Shown: positions 29,301 through 37,186, counted from the first letter of the stretch. The stretch: DNA of 64,000 bases from RUG369 sp050949645 (GCA_050949645.1 JBMNGC010000001.1:992001-1056000), one strand, 5' to 3'. Notes: generated from the sequence alone by a model not told the origin. Translations and numbers: made by a program.

Positions 29301-29568
29301 GCGCTGAATAGTGATGAATACCGCGAAGCAACCATCCGCAGGGCAGAACGTACTGAATATAGAAGACGCTTTCCCACGCGCTTGTCGCGCTGGAGGAATA
29401 AAACGCCCAAAGGAAGACGCCGGTAAGCGCCTGAAGGAGGAAAAGAAAGATCAATGCAATCGGCAAAAATCGGCAACAAAATTTTCCTGCCGGAGACTGC
29501 CAGTTGGCGATCTTGGTGAATGCGGAACCCAAACCTGTCCGCTCGTCGAGCCATTTAACGAATTTCAT
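26395..29568 (-). CDS. Cytochrome b6-like / di-heme cytochrome c / coiled-coil fusion protein
   Basis: 1057 residues. Residues ~25–215 align without gaps to cytochrome b6: GWLLRGIHHYSAQ, GAYRRPREF, LTGDLLTW and ITRFLFLH. His85 and His188 match one heme-b ligand pair, but the second pair is replaced by Tyr99 and Trp203. About three more membrane helices follow (near 245, 325 and 365), with a Cys cluster (CCLACGTKKRC) between. Two c-heme motifs occur: CVSCH near 435 and CTECH near 727. Between them lies a ~170-residue insertion very rich in Asp/Glu. From ~835 to the end is a long Ala/Glu/Gln/Lys heptad coiled coil. It starts 85 bp after the Rieske gene, so it should form a quinol:cytochrome c oxidoreductase-like complex. 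The tail, insertion and ligand loss are unusual. Confidence 0.85.
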   Translation of the reverse strand: MKFVKWLDERTGLGSAFTKIANWQSPAGKFCCRFLPIALIFLFLLQALTGVFLWAFYSSSATSAWESVFYIQYVLPCGWLLRGIHHYSAQLFVGVSGFYVLALILHGAYRRPREFVYWSALVIFLLSLCSCLTGDLLTWSQSGYFATLTRVSFLQLLPVIGVPLYQIVVGGPDPQFGTLTITRFLFLHVCVFGGGGFLTICLWKFFDIRSRKLLRTEQRFDGIHKCCLACGTKKRCSFWRNEAFMAGLTCLVTFAVVLLLVFQHSLTDKQIANRSATLPAEAYLGAQLTGPVDVSSSYDAARPEWSFRALYHLSKLPIFSKIGMIYAIFVIPPLLLLFFLAAPILGRNKTLHHVVVAATCLFFVVACYFTYRSYWSDYSTASEESAAFKASVADAHRTADRAIELAFAPAGIPKTGALTLIQNDPYSVGPVLYDRHCVSCHNFQAKGNIPVDPDYPEMECSEPTAPNLYGSQQAEWIRGFLNEETLIDDDRFGQTEFAEVGSMIIFLRGRVTGGLELEDGSFILNGSGLIAKVIAADSSPAFDILEAVFEDLYEDDDAMALLDDMVNEDDELDDDEVEEAQKQYIATLRELIEGKFDDSDFISSLDPQLPAPVLSMLRRVLLEMLEDETYLDLLLDEYNIELVQDEYYDEFLEEEYLATLNGNDEPIPSDELKYIDMLRESIVEACYSIADLLAEEAKLDEPRPFVGGEYYGLEPTMIPDMDFLTCTECHSFYGIENDLACDLRGYMSRDWIAGFIADPTLTKYYGEMNDRMQAYLPEEGDALMTQEEVYLLADWLSGKWYRAPEVENATRTGTRDAAKQASMEHEVERLAREAEEKAHADALKAQALQEEREREAALEEELQAKEEKAKAAAVAKEKKEAEEKTKLQEEIKELRDALDKAIEANEEADEALTSLEQERNAAQTAAVTLLKRLEAAQAQAESAAAEAATEKSDAEQRVANAQSELQQRIQEQEALAQSQVDSLKAQYQQALDSQRELMTQQLSESQSALEVESQARQTAESRASELNAALLDAQQSVEALREQLEQLQNANALSDEQ

Positions 29569-29653
29569 TTTATTTCACTCAAAGAGTTTAACTTTTGTCG
29601 TCAGTTTAAAGACAATCCCTCGATCCAGGAGATTGTTGTCAATAATTGTCGTA

Positions 29654-30298
29654 TCAGACAGGTTTCTTTTCAGCGGTTCCGAGCTGGAAGTTCTGGAATT
29701 TCACAAAGACCTTGCCAGATTCGTCGACGCGCGCCTCTAATGAATCAAGAGAACGAGCAGATTTCGAGCTCTCGGGCATAACGCGTTCGCCGTCGAGGTA
29801 AAAATAGTCGTTATGGCACGGACAATGGAAGAGAACTTCATCTTCATTTGTTTTGGGATTCTTTACGAGCCCGACCTTAACGCGGCATCCGGCGTGAGGA
29901 CAGACCGTCTGAAATGCGGCGACGTCGGCTGTCCCGTCTTCGTTCACAATCTTCTGGAGAAAGACGACCCCGAGCGTCTGGTTCGGAGAGGTGGACCACG
30001 CGTCGGTGACGTCGTCGAGAACCGCAAATTGTCGCGGAGTTTCATCGAGCGCGTCAATCGTCGCGAGCTGGTATTCCTTACCAGAAAGTCCTTCTTGTTG
30101 AAGGGGATAAAGAGCCATACGGGCGCCGGAGTAGACGGGGGTTGCGAGGGCGGCGGCGCCCATTCCTATTCCGAGCGCAGAGAGACAGAAACAGCGTCTC
30201 GACTGTTCTTCCTCGCACTGTGTCGCGTTTGGTTGTTCCGTGCGTGAACTTGCGCGTGGATCACTGCATGGACGGTTGTCTTTGGGGGAATCGGACAT
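29654..30298 (-). CDS. Rieske 2Fe-2S protein of a bc-type complex
   Basis: 214 residues. The N-terminus has a Tat-like signal/anchor (SRRCFCLSALGIGMGAAALA), as usual for Rieske proteins, which are folded before export. Cluster ligands are in CPHAGC and CPCHNDYF (two Cys, two His, plus the disulfide Cys pair). The usual Gly-Ser after CPCH, whose Ser raises the redox potential, is Asn-Asp here, suggesting a lower potential. ATG 30298 follows AGGAG; an in-frame TTG two codons earlier is less likely. First gene of the operon with the cytochrome b fusion. Confidence 0.92.
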   Translation of the reverse strand: MSDSPKDNRPCSDPRASSRTEQPNATQCEEEQSRRCFCLSALGIGMGAAALATPVYSGARMALYPLQQEGLSGKEYQLATIDALDETPRQFAVLDDVTDAWSTSPNQTLGVVFLQKIVNEDGTADVAAFQTVCPHAGCRVKVGLVKNPKTNEDEVLFHCPCHNDYFYLDGERVMPESSKSARSLDSLEARVDESGKVFVKFQNFQLGTAEKKPV

Positions 30299-30715
30299 TA
30301 CCAAGACTCCTGATTCATTTTGCTATTCTTTGTTGGCGGGGCGTCTGTCTCGTCGTCGATTTAACGCAGATTCCAGACGTTCCCAGGACCGCGATATGAG
30401 ATCGGCGCATTGTCCGCTCTATGCGGTCATAGCGCCCACACGAAGTTCAGCGATGGAATCATGTTGTACGAGCGCGCATGAAGACGCCATTCGTGACTGA
30501 CAAAAGGACGACCGTTCAACAACCATCGCACACAACAATCGTTGGTTAATTAATGGTACTGTTTGTTGATCAAAATTCAAGAATAAACGCTTTAAATCAG
30601 GAAAAATCAGCGCGGCTCAGAGATTTGATTTATTGACTGAAGATACAATTAAAAAGGTCGCTGAAAATCCCGAAGGTTTTCAACGACCTCTGTAATTCAG
30701 AAAGAACAAGATAAT
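30299..30715. other. Intergenic region between the Rieske gene and the tRNA array
   Basis: 417 bases, AT-rich in the second half. It holds the tRNA-array terminator at 30651–30690 and presumably the Rieske promoter. No gene with recognisable character was found. Confidence 0.5.
30651..30690 (-). terminator. Intrinsic terminator of the tRNA array
   Basis: Arms AGGTCG-CTGAAAA and TTTTCA-A-CGACCT form a ~12-bp stem with one mismatch. On the minus strand it is followed by TTTTT and lies 26 bases beyond the last tRNA gene. Confidence 0.8.
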
Positions 30716-30788
30716 GAGCAATATTGGACTCGAACCAATGACCTCCAGCTTGTCGAGCTGGCGTTCTAACCAACTGAACTAATCGCTC
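30716..30788 (-). tRNA. tRNA-Val(GAC), copy 4 in transcription order
   Basis: 73 nt, full cloverleaf on the minus strand: 7-bp acceptor stem with one G·T, D-stem GTTC/GAAC, anticodon stem CCAGC/GCTGG, T-loop TTCGAGT with ATTGG/CCAAT, discriminator A. Anticodon GAC at 30754–30752. A35, C36 and A73 fit valine. The loop reads TCGACAA, so position 33 is C instead of the nearly universal U. CCA is not encoded. The sequence is identical to the other three copies. Confidence 0.9.
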
Positions 30789-30830
30789 AATTTGTACTTG
30801 GTATGCGCCTCATGACGGCACAAAAAAAGT

Positions 30831-30903
30831 GAGCAATATTGGACTCGAACCAATGACCTCCAGCTTGTCGAGCTGGCGTTCTAACCAACTGAACTAATCG
30901 CTC
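30831..30903 (-). tRNA. tRNA-Val(GAC), copy 3
   Basis: Identical to the copy at 30716–30788 (anticodon GAC, C at position 33, no encoded CCA). Separated from its neighbours by 42-bp spacers. Confidence 0.9.
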
Positions 30904-30945
30904 AATTTGCACTTGGCATGCGCCTCATGACGGCACAAAAAAAGT

Positions 30946-31018
30946 GAGCAATATTGGACTCGAACCAATGACCTCCAGCTTGTCGAGCTGGCGTTCTAAC
31001 CAACTGAACTAATCGCTC
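30946..31018 (-). tRNA. tRNA-Val(GAC), copy 2
   Basis: Identical to the other copies. Its 3' flank in the transcribed direction is ACTTTTTTTG, which may aid processing or partial termination. Confidence 0.9.
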
Positions 31019-31060
31019 AATTTGTACTTGGCATGCGCCTCGTAACGGCACAAAAAAAGT

Positions 31061-31133
31061 GAGCAATATTGGACTCGAACCAATGACCTCCAGCTTGTCG
31101 AGCTGGCGTTCTAACCAACTGAACTAATCGCTC
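31061..31133 (-). tRNA. tRNA-Val(GAC), copy 1
   Basis: The first gene after the array promoter and identical to the other copies. Confidence 0.9.
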
Positions 31134-31187
31134 AAAACGCTGCGACAATCGTTCTCGCGCCTGGACGCAACGATATGCAACGTTTGA

Positions 31188-31215
31188 AGTATCCCACAAA
31201 ACACATCGTCGTCAA
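31188..31215 (-). promoter_or_regulatory. Promoter of the tRNA array
   Basis: On the minus strand: TTGACG (31215–31210), 16-bp spacer, GATACT (31193–31188). It lies about 55 bases upstream of the first tRNA. Confidence 0.6.
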
Positions 31216-31443
31216 GAGGACAAGCGAAATTTTTCCCATTTTTATAAATGGCGCGCAAGCGCTTCAGCTGCGCCCTTCCCACCCCAGACGACATGAGGCC
31301 GTCGATATGTTGAAGCGCAGCTTTGATTAGATAGGATGACTAGTTCTTATGTTTTATAACAAAACGCTGAGCTCCTCGTCTATGAAACGAAAAGGAAAAT
31401 GACAACGTCATGGTTGAAAAATCAAAAAAAGCCTAGTTTCCAA

Positions 31444-31472
31444 TTGTCAAGACTAATAAAACATATTAGAAT
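31444..31472 (+). promoter_or_regulatory. Sigma70-type promoter for the POT transporter
   Basis: TTGTCA (31444–31449), 17-bp spacer, TAGAAT (31467–31472). The expected start near 31479 rules out a translation start in the upstream open frame and supports ATG 31659. Confidence 0.6.
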
Positions 31473-31484
31473 AAGCGCTTGGCG

Positions 31485-31534
31485 TTATTCTCGAAAAATG
31501 CGACGCTATGTAGGTACGCTCATTTTGAGAATAA
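31485..31534 (+). promoter_or_regulatory. Stem-loop at the 5' end of the transporter leader
   Basis: TTATTCTC pairs with GAGAATAA and, after a small bulge, AAAATG pairs with CATTTT, giving about 14 bp around a ~20-base loop right at the expected 5' end. It may stabilise or regulate the mRNA. No known riboswitch motif was recognised. Confidence 0.4.
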
Positions 31535-31658
31535 TATTTTAGACTATGCGTCCAGATTCGGTCGGTTTGAATTGTTATTTCACCTGAGCGGGGAGGACTG
31601 CATACCCGCTTCACTGTATAACAACAATGGGAGATATCCTTTGTCCGGAAATAGAAAG

Positions 31659-33746
31659 ATGGCGACGCTTGCAGAAGTTCGCCAAAAAGAGTTTTTGGGG
31701 CATCCGATAGGACTTTGGGCGCTCTTTACTACAGAAATGTGGGAACGCTTCTGTTACTATGGCATGCGCGCTCTCCTTGTTCTGTATCTTATTTCTACGC
31801 TTACCCACAGCAACCCTGGTTTTGGCTGGTCTGAGAAAAGCGCGGACGAGCTCTATGGGTGGTTTACCGGTCTCGTTTATCTCTTTCCACTTCTCGGCGG
31901 CTACATTGCAGACCGTTTTATTGGACAGCATCGTTCCGTCCTATTGGGCGGTTCGCTCATGGCGCTCGGCGAGTTTTGCCTCTTTTATTCGGAATATTTC
32001 CGTCAGTCCGCAACCGCCACGATTACCTTCGACAACGCGCCAGGGGCTATCTCCTGCTTCATGTTGGGGTTGTTCCTGATAACGCTAGGAAACGGGTTTT
32101 TTAAGCCTTGTATTTCCGTTATGGTTGGCGACCTCTATGAAAAGGAAGACCCGCGCCGCGACTCAGCTTTCTATATCTTTTATATGGGGATTAACCTCGG
32201 AGCGTTTGCAGCGCCCTTCGTTGCCGGAACCATTGGCGAAAAGATAAGCTGGCATTGGGGATTCCTGACCGCGGGCATCGGCATGTGCTGTGGTTTGCTC
32301 ACCTATTCCCTTCTCCGACCGAAGTTCCTTGGTCCCATCGGCATGAAAGGCGCAATGCCGGATGAAACTGAAGCGAAGACGGAAGAAAACGTCAAAGAAA
32401 AGAAAGAAGGCACGTCGGATCATCATGTCAAACAACCTCTGACTCGCGTTGAAGTCGACCGTATTGCCGTTATCCTTACGTTGACCTTCTTCTGCATTGC
32501 CTTCTGGTCTGTTTTCGAACAGGCAGGAACTTCACTCAATATTTTTGCGAATAAAGAAACGAACCGACAAGTACCAAATGTCATCGGACGCAATTTCCCG
32601 GGTTTCCTGACCGATGAGGCAGCGCTCAAAGCAAAGATTGCTAAACGTAATCTTGAAAAAGAGCTTTTCGAACTTAAACAAGTTGCCGGAACCTTCGACG
32701 ATGATTCCGTTAAAATTGACTCTGTCGACAATCTGCCAGAGCACCTTATAGGGATGGCGTTTGAAAAGAAGTTTGACGAATCCGTTGAATTTTTGGACGC
32801 TAATAAAGATAAGCTTGATCCTGAAGCCGTTAAAATCTATTCAGAAAAGCTTGCCAACGTTAAACGCACTTACAATTCCGCCCTCCACCTCAAGGATCAT
32901 GCGAATGAAGCGCACAAACGAGCTAAGCTAGACGAGCTTGATCTCGATGTAGACGATTTTGAAGCAGCAGCTGAAGCTGGTGAACAAGAGTTCTATGCGA
33001 TTGCCGCAGAAGTTGAGACAAGACTTCCTGAGGTAATCGAAGCGGCTAAAGCAAAAAAGATGACATTCAACGAAGACAAGTTGCGAGAAAGTCTCCATCT
33101 TGACATAGTCTCCGAATATCAAAGTCGTTTCCTTGCTAACGAGCAAAAGTCGATCGATAAAACGGAAACCATCTACACGTTCCCAACGACGTGGTATCAA
33201 TCTGTTAACCCGCTTTCGGTTATAATCTTTGCGCCTCTCTTCGGCATGATGTGGGGAGTCCTGCGACGTTATGGACTTGAGCCGTCGACTCCGGTGAAAT
33301 TCGGAATCGGTTTGTTGCTCCTCTCCCTTGCGTTCTTCATCCTCATTCCCGGAGCTATTCAGGCCGCGCATACTAAAGGAAACGCCGCTGCATACTGGCT
33401 GCTGATTACCTACATGCTCAGCACGTTTGGCGAACTCTGCTTGTCGCCCATTGGGCTATCGATGGTTTCCAGACTTGCTCCGGAGCGCTACGCGTCTCTC
33501 CTCATGGGCGTGTGGTTCCTTTCGTCAGCAGTCGCAGGTTATCTCTCAGGAAAGCTTGCCGCTGTTTTCGGATCTGGAGGCGAAGGCGGGAGACGCGTCG
33601 CCTTCTTCTTTGGAGAACAAGGCGGTATGGCGGACTTTTTCCTTATCATGGCTCTTGTTCCGCTGTGCGCTGGACTTATCATCTTCCTCCTCTCCTCGCG
33701 TCTACGTAAAATGATGCACGAGGAGAAGATTAACGGAACAGCGTGA
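31659..33746 (+). CDS. POT/PTR2-family proton-dependent oligopeptide transporter with large periplasmic insertion
   Basis: 695 residues; ordinary bacterial POT proteins are ~450–520. The proton-coupling motif ExxERFxYYG is in TTEMWERFCYYGMRALL, and the PTR2 signature is FYMGINLGAFAAP. Helices 1–7 end at FWSVFEQAGTSLNIFA (residue ~297). A ~205-residue charged, mostly helical segment follows, then WYQSVNPLSVIIFAPLFG begins helix 8. By family topology this loop is periplasmic. The transporter imports di-/tripeptides with protons; the insertion may be a docking or substrate-capture domain. The start matches conserved family residues and the promoter position. Confidence 0.9.
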   Translation: MATLAEVRQKEFLGHPIGLWALFTTEMWERFCYYGMRALLVLYLISTLTHSNPGFGWSEKSADELYGWFTGLVYLFPLLGGYIADRFIGQHRSVLLGGSLMALGEFCLFYSEYFRQSATATITFDNAPGAISCFMLGLFLITLGNGFFKPCISVMVGDLYEKEDPRRDSAFYIFYMGINLGAFAAPFVAGTIGEKISWHWGFLTAGIGMCCGLLTYSLLRPKFLGPIGMKGAMPDETEAKTEENVKEKKEGTSDHHVKQPLTRVEVDRIAVILTLTFFCIAFWSVFEQAGTSLNIFANKETNRQVPNVIGRNFPGFLTDEAALKAKIAKRNLEKELFELKQVAGTFDDDSVKIDSVDNLPEHLIGMAFEKKFDESVEFLDANKDKLDPEAVKIYSEKLANVKRTYNSALHLKDHANEAHKRAKLDELDLDVDDFEAAAEAGEQEFYAIAAEVETRLPEVIEAAKAKKMTFNEDKLRESLHLDIVSEYQSRFLANEQKSIDKTETIYTFPTTWYQSVNPLSVIIFAPLFGMMWGVLRRYGLEPSTPVKFGIGLLLLSLAFFILIPGAIQAAHTKGNAAAYWLLITYMLSTFGELCLSPIGLSMVSRLAPERYASLLMGVWFLSSAVAGYLSGKLAAVFGSGGEGGRRVAFFFGEQGGMADFFLIMALVPLCAGLIIFLLSSRLRKMMHEEKINGTA

Positions 33747-33782
33747 TCGTCGCTTAACCCAAGTCTCGACACGAACTAACAG

Positions 33783-33825
33783 CGCGCCGCTATAGAAGTC
33801 AAATCTGTGGCGGCGCGACTTTTTA
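33783..33825 (+). terminator. Intrinsic terminator after the POT transporter
   Basis: CGCGCCGC (33783–33790) pairs with GCGGCGCG (33810–33817), followed by ACTTTTT. Confidence 0.8.
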
Positions 33826-34109
33826 TGTTAGTCTTGGACAGCGTCAATCCTTCTTAAAGCGTTGCGAGCGTCGCCTCGCATTCCGATCTTAAGTTAGCGC
33901 CGCTTGTCGGAACGCGCGTCGGTATTAAAATCAGCGGTAGGAGTCGTTGCGCATGCACGCGCTTCGACTCGACGCGCCGCCACTTCTGCAACCAGGCGCT
34001 ATTGTGAATCTTCTTCGTTTGCCCTTGAATCAGACGCAGCGAGCAGGAATAGAAACTGAACTCTCAACGCTGGCTGAAAGTCCATGTTACACTTAGGAGA
34101 CGTCGTATC
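33826..34109. other. Intergenic region upstream of glnN
   Basis: Together with the bases after the transporter this makes a ~360-base gap. No gene or clear promoter pair was recognised. AGGAG at 34096 is the ribosome site for glnN. Confidence 0.4.
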
Positions 34110-36266
34110 ATGAGCGTTACCAATCGCAATCGTGCAATTAAGTCCGCGTCGCTGCATTCGGTACCTCAGGGACTTGTTCCCAACGACGGGGACGCCCCGA
34201 TCGATTATTACGCCAAGGACGTGTTCAATGCAGCTGCGATTCGCAAATATCTATCGCGCGGGGCGTCAGAAAAACTGCTCGCAACGATTCAGGATGGCGC
34301 CCGGCTCGACCCTAGCGTTGCTGGCGACGTCGCTCACGCAATGAAAGACTGGGCGATCTCGCGCGGCGCGACTCACTTTACTCACTGGTTCCAGCCTATG
34401 ACGGGCGGAACTGCTGAAAAACATGACGCCTTTCTCGACCTCAACGAACAAGGCGAAGCGATCATGACATTTTCAGGACATAACCTCGTCAAAAGCGAAC
34501 CTGACGCCTCGAGCTTCCCCTCCGGAGGCCTGCGCTGTACTTTCGAAGCGCGAGGCTATACCGCGTGGGATCCAACCAGCCCCGCTTTTATTAAGCGCAA
34601 TCCACGTGACGCGACTCTCTGCATCCCGTCGATCTTCTGCTCTTATACCGGCGAGGTCCTTGATAAGAAGATTCCTTTGCTGCGTTCAATTCAGGCTCTC
34701 AAGCAGTCGCTATCGCGTTTTATGGCGTGTCTTGACGAGCCGCCTGCGCACATTTCTATAACGCTTGGCGCTGAACAGGAGTATTTCCTCATTGACAAAG
34801 CGTTCTATCTCCAACGCCCAGACTTGATCCAGACGAGACGCACCCTCTTTGGCGCCCCGCCGGAGCGGCATCAGCAACTCGAAGATCATTATTTTGGAGC
34901 GATCAAGCCTCGCGTCATCAATTTTATGGCGGAAGTTGAAGAAGAGCTTTGGCGTCTTGGAATACCGGCGAAGACTCGTCATAACGAAGTTGCGCCAGCG
35001 CAGTTTGAACTGGCGCCGACTTTTGAGGAGCTCAATCTCGCAGTCGATCATAACATGTTGACGATGGAGATTTTGCAGCGAGTTGCGGAAAAAAATGGAC
35101 TCGTTTGCCTGCTGCACGAAAAGCCGTTTGCCGGCGTTAACGGTTCTGGAAAGCATAACAATTGGTCGGTGACCTATGGTTCTCGCAATCTGCTTGACCC
35201 TGGGCCGGACCCTCGCAACAATCTCATTTTTCTTTCGCTGCTTACGGCGATTATTAGAGCAACGGACCTCCACAGCGACCTGTTGCGTTGCTCGACGGTC
35301 ACTGTCGGCAACGATTTTCGACTGGGAGCAAATGAAGCTCCTCCTGCAATCGTTTCCATCTACCTCGGCGATCCTCTTACTGAAACGCTCAAACAGGTCG
35401 AGGAAGGCGTTTATAAGGGACGCCGCTCCAAGTCGTCGCACCTCAGGGTTGGAGTCGAAACGGCGCCAAACATTGAGAGCGACGATTCTGATCGCAATAG
35501 GACCAGTCCCTTTGCGTTTACTGGTAACAAGTTTGAATTTCGCGCTTGCGGTTCAAGCCAGTCGTGCGCTGATTTCAATACGTTCTTTAACGTCGCCGTT
35601 GCAGAATCGCTCGACTACCTCTCGGACAAGCTTGAGGAAATTAAGGGACACAATGATTTCGACGAATGCTTGCAAAAAATTCTTGGCGAGATAATCCGCG
35701 ACCATAAACGCATTGTCTACAACGGAAACAACTATAGCAGCAAATGGATTGATGAAGCGAAACGTCGCGGACTCCCCAATTTAGCGACGGCGCTCGAAGC
35801 GCTCAAGCCCTTGTTAAATCCTGGAAATCATAAGCTTCTTGAGAGATATGGGGTCCTCTCTGCTATCGAACTTGAATCGCGTTATGAAATCTGCTCGGAG
35901 GAATACCTTCGGAAGATCCAGATCGAGGGCGTGGTTTCGCGCGACATGGCGCGTAACATCATACTGCCGGTTGTTGAAGAGTCCTACGGCGAACTAGTCC
36001 AAACGTTTAAGGCGGCGACGGAAGCGGAGGTTTCCGCTGGAGTCAAAACGTTGAAGGTAAGAGTCGAAACGCTTGGTCAATTGCTTGATCAACTATACGC
36101 GAAGATCGAGGCGTTTGACGCGTTCAATGTCATCAACGTTTCTAATTGCCAGGATTATATCTGTCTTACGCAAGAACTTCGGACCACAGTCGATTCGCTT
36201 GAACGCCTGATCGACGATAGAAAGTGGCCTCTTCCAAAGTATCGGGAGATGCTCTTTATTCTCTAA
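34110..36266 (+). CDS. glnN: Glutamine synthetase type III
   Basis: 718 residues, the length of GSIII and far longer than GSI. Makes glutamine from glutamate, ammonia and ATP. Visible signatures are THWFQPMTGGTAEKHDAF, GAEQEYFLID, KTRHNEVAPAQFELAP, NGSGKHNNWSV and the ATP/metal region FRLGANEAPPAI. AGGAG precedes the ATG. It stands alone, with no PII or GlnE gene nearby, and ends at a shared terminator. Confidence 0.96.
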   Translation: MSVTNRNRAIKSASLHSVPQGLVPNDGDAPIDYYAKDVFNAAAIRKYLSRGASEKLLATIQDGARLDPSVAGDVAHAMKDWAISRGATHFTHWFQPMTGGTAEKHDAFLDLNEQGEAIMTFSGHNLVKSEPDASSFPSGGLRCTFEARGYTAWDPTSPAFIKRNPRDATLCIPSIFCSYTGEVLDKKIPLLRSIQALKQSLSRFMACLDEPPAHISITLGAEQEYFLIDKAFYLQRPDLIQTRRTLFGAPPERHQQLEDHYFGAIKPRVINFMAEVEEELWRLGIPAKTRHNEVAPAQFELAPTFEELNLAVDHNMLTMEILQRVAEKNGLVCLLHEKPFAGVNGSGKHNNWSVTYGSRNLLDPGPDPRNNLIFLSLLTAIIRATDLHSDLLRCSTVTVGNDFRLGANEAPPAIVSIYLGDPLTETLKQVEEGVYKGRRSKSSHLRVGVETAPNIESDDSDRNRTSPFAFTGNKFEFRACGSSQSCADFNTFFNVAVAESLDYLSDKLEEIKGHNDFDECLQKILGEIIRDHKRIVYNGNNYSSKWIDEAKRRGLPNLATALEALKPLLNPGNHKLLERYGVLSAIELESRYEICSEEYLRKIQIEGVVSRDMARNIILPVVEESYGELVQTFKAATEAEVSAGVKTLKVRVETLGQLLDQLYAKIEAFDAFNVINVSNCQDYICLTQELRTTVDSLERLIDDRKWPLPKYREMLFIL

Positions 36267-36285
36267 GTCGTTCTGACTACACAAC

Positions 36286-36314
36286 AAAGGCCTTGCTTTA
36301 TTGCAAGGCCTTTT
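36286..36314. terminator. Bidirectional intrinsic terminator
   Basis: Stem AAAGGCCTTGC / GCAAGGCCTTT (11 bp) with a 6-base loop and A/T flanks, between the convergent glnN and TPR genes. Confidence 0.88.
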
Positions 36315-36324
36315 GGATTAGTTG

Positions 36325-36969
36325 CTACGCTGATTTTTTGACGAACGCCTCGTCTGGTTTTGAAGTCTCGACGTCGGAAGATTGCAACTCTGGCGCTACG
36401 TTATCTTCTTCCGCTTCGTCACTCTCCTCTTCTGCTTCGTCCTCGCGAGCGTCTTCAACAATTGCTTTCTTTTCGAGTTCAATTTCCTCACGCCAGCGCC
36501 ATGACGCGTCTATTTTTTCAAGATCGGCAAGTGTTTTTTGAGCCTCGGAGAATCTTTTTAAATGACGAAAAAGCGTCGCCAGAAGAAGTAACGCTTCGAC
36601 GTCATACGCATTTTTTTTCAGGAGATTTTTCAAGCAACATTCAGTTTCAAACCAGTTGCCACGAAGGTAGTGTGTTTGCGCCTCCAAAAAAGCCTCGCCT
36701 GCCGCGTCCGTATTGCGCATCTTCCGGTAATTTTTAAGACTGGCGCTGGCGATAGCGCTGAGAAAAAGCCAAGATGTAAATACGGCAGACCAGACGCAAA
36801 ATTTCGCAAAAGGCGATAGAAATTCCGTCCAATAAAAGCTCAGGAAGAACGCGGTCTGGCAAATCAGACCGTAAAAAAGCGCAATTGCAAGATGCCTCCA
36901 CAGCCCATACTGCAATGCGCCAGTCGAACCGGGCCAAAGAAATAACAGAGGCTTCAAAAGGCTCTTCAT
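36325..36969 (-). CDS. Membrane protein with TPR-like helices and acidic tail, function unknown
   Basis: 214 residues. Two membrane helices (LAIALFYGLICQTAFFLSFYW; AKFCVWSAVFTSWLFLSAIA) are followed by about two TPR-like helix pairs (AFLEAQTHYLRGNWFETECCLKNLL, AYDVEALLLLATLFRHL, AQKTLADLEK). A ~45-residue Glu/Asp-rich tail completes it. The soluble part is probably cytoplasmic. No enzyme motif is visible. ATG 36969 is the natural start. Confidence 0.6.
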   Translation of the reverse strand: MKSLLKPLLFLWPGSTGALQYGLWRHLAIALFYGLICQTAFFLSFYWTEFLSPFAKFCVWSAVFTSWLFLSAIASASLKNYRKMRNTDAAGEAFLEAQTHYLRGNWFETECCLKNLLKKNAYDVEALLLLATLFRHLKRFSEAQKTLADLEKIDASWRWREEIELEKKAIVEDAREDEAEEESDEAEEDNVAPELQSSDVETSKPDEAFVKKSA

Positions 36970-37186
36970 GGCGAACCGCTCTCCGTCATCTCATGAATTA
37001 CGCGTTAAAAACACAGCGCTCGAATAACAGATCGACTACGCTGCCTAAACCAAATTGTATCTCACCCAAGGCGCCACCTTTTTAGCATAGTAGATAACCC
37101 GAGCGACCTTGTCAACCGAGAAAAAATCGTTACTATTGACCGTTGCGTTTGGGACGCGCATCAAAGTTTATTATAGTGGAAATTCA

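Larger units (their letters stand above)
30716..31133 (-). repeat. Exact 115-bp-period tandem array of four tRNA genes
   Basis: tRNA genes start at 30716, 30831, 30946 and 31061, a constant 115-bp step. The tRNAs are identical, and the three 42-bp spacers differ at only a few positions (for example TTTGTACTTGG versus TTTGCACTTGG). Each spacer begins, in the transcribed direction, with a T7 run after the tRNA. This points to recent unequal duplication of a tRNA-plus-spacer unit. Confidence 0.93.
31134..31658. other. Divergent intergenic region and transporter leader
   Basis: 525 bases between the tRNA array (−) and the POT transporter (+), containing a promoter for each and a ~180-base transcribed leader for the transporter. 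The leader frame is open for 60 codons before the chosen start but has no protein-like character. Confidence 0.5.

Noticed and set aside
30716..30788. Plus-strand reading as tRNA-Asp(GTC)
   Set aside because: The anticodon loop TTGTCGA looks ideal on that strand, but the D- and T-loops are wrong. Only the minus strand has a TTCGAGT T-loop and an AGTTGGTTA D-loop.
30716..31133. CRISPR-like or satellite repeat array
   Set aside because: The repeat unit contains a complete tRNA cloverleaf; the period comes from tRNA duplication.
31017..31199. 60-codon minus-strand frame across the last tRNA
   Set aside because: It overlaps the tRNA and its promoter and has no ribosome site.
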